Origin: Bremia lactucae
Taxonomy: Eukaryota > Oomycota > Peronosporomycetes > Peronosporales > Peronosporaceae
Reading direction: 5' to 3'
Assembly (NCBI RefSeq): GCF_004359215.1
Contig: NW_027152195.1
Location: forward strand, 525,114-555,247
DNA length: 30,134 bases
This document shows positions 29,761 to 30,134 of the stretch, piece by piece. Position numbers and translations under genes: made by a program. The notes beneath the pieces were generated by a model. The model was given only the letters and a program-made list of their open reading frames with translations, had not been told where the DNA came from and did not search any database. Each line of letters starts with the position of its first letter. Position 1 is the first letter of the stretch.

Positions 29761-30134
29761 TGTAACGGGGCACTACGACTTGTACTGCTTCAGTACAAGT
29801 CCACTTCGCACTGCTTCAGTTGCGAGTGGTGCCTTACGTTATTTCACGTACACTAGTACGTGCAGAGGAAGACTTCTCTTAAGGCAACTAGCTTTAAGAG
29901 GGTAAAATGAAAACTGTATTAAATATAATTAAGTGTCTCTTGTTCTATCTTTGTAAATGCTAACTTAATTATAATCTAATACTAAACATGTAAATGAATT
30001 CTTATCTCTATCTTATCTGTAACTCTCTCTTTGATTACTCCTACAGCTGATTAGTCTGCGGAATAAATAGGTATAATGGTCTATACCTATTTATGGATAA
30101 GAATTCTGAATATTACTATATAAAGTAATATCCT
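29761..30134 (+). repeat. LTR family B, plus copy cut by the window end
   Basis: Starts TGTAACGGGGCACTACGACT and matches the first 374 bases of the copies at 1897 and 10974. The remaining end, and any element interior, lie outside the window. Confidence 0.85.

Noticed and set aside
1..30134. Search for CRISPR arrays, ribosomal RNA and bacterial-type operons
   Set aside because: No regularly spaced short repeats, no rRNA-like sequence and no prokaryotic gene organisation were seen; the window is eukaryotic.

Overview
The window looks like nuclear DNA from an oomycete, most likely a member of the Peronosporales (Phytophthora or downy-mildew relatives). The evidence is: small genes packed tightly in divergent and convergent pairs; many GT-AG introns of about 42-130 bases; recognisably eukaryotic proteins; and gene-dense blocks separated by LTR-retrotransposon debris. 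The species cannot be named from the sequence. Splice models were built by hand. Several were checked by requiring the joined exons to be a multiple of three and to restore a conserved motif.

Layout. Bases 1-1448 hold the gag and protease part of a broken Ty3/gypsy element on the minus strand. Bases 1449-2424 are an LTR (family A) interrupted by a second LTR (family B) with a near-perfect 5-base target duplication. Bases 2837-9986 are a compact block of five genes: a GRIP-domain golgin (-), ORC6 (+), the RNA polymerase III subunit RPC5 (-), a conserved nuclear-looking protein of unknown function (+), and a conserved predicted mitochondrial membrane protein (-). Golgin/ORC6 and RPC5/unknown are divergent pairs with under 100 bases between start codons. 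ORC6/RPC5 and the last pair are convergent.

Bases 10543-18822 are a retrotransposon graveyard: LTR pieces, a plus-strand gypsy gag leader joined closely to RNase H remnants, a minus-strand copia-like element decayed beyond function, a striking 71-base hairpin, and at the end a family A LTR that stops directly upstream of the next gene. That gene (18843-19500) is a complex I B22/NDUFB9 subunit. Next come deoxyhypusine hydroxylase (-), an ambiguous coding-like stretch, a type II membrane glycosyltransferase (-), CDC20 (+, two exons, with the C-box recovered across the intron) and a PX-OTU deubiquitinase fusion (-).

Bases 27993-28735 look like the wreck of a ubiquitin-specific protease: its Cys box lies on the minus strand and its QHDAH box on the plus strand, as if part of the gene had been inverted. 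The window ends in transposon-related coding debris and two family B LTRs placed head to head.

The genes do not form a pathway. Most are housekeeping functions: replication licensing, Pol III transcription, Golgi tethering, respiration, eIF5A hypusination and APC/C activation. The most unusual items are the LTR next to NDUFB9, the rearranged USP-like locus, the PX-OTU fusion, the repeated A/B LTR junctions and the hairpin.
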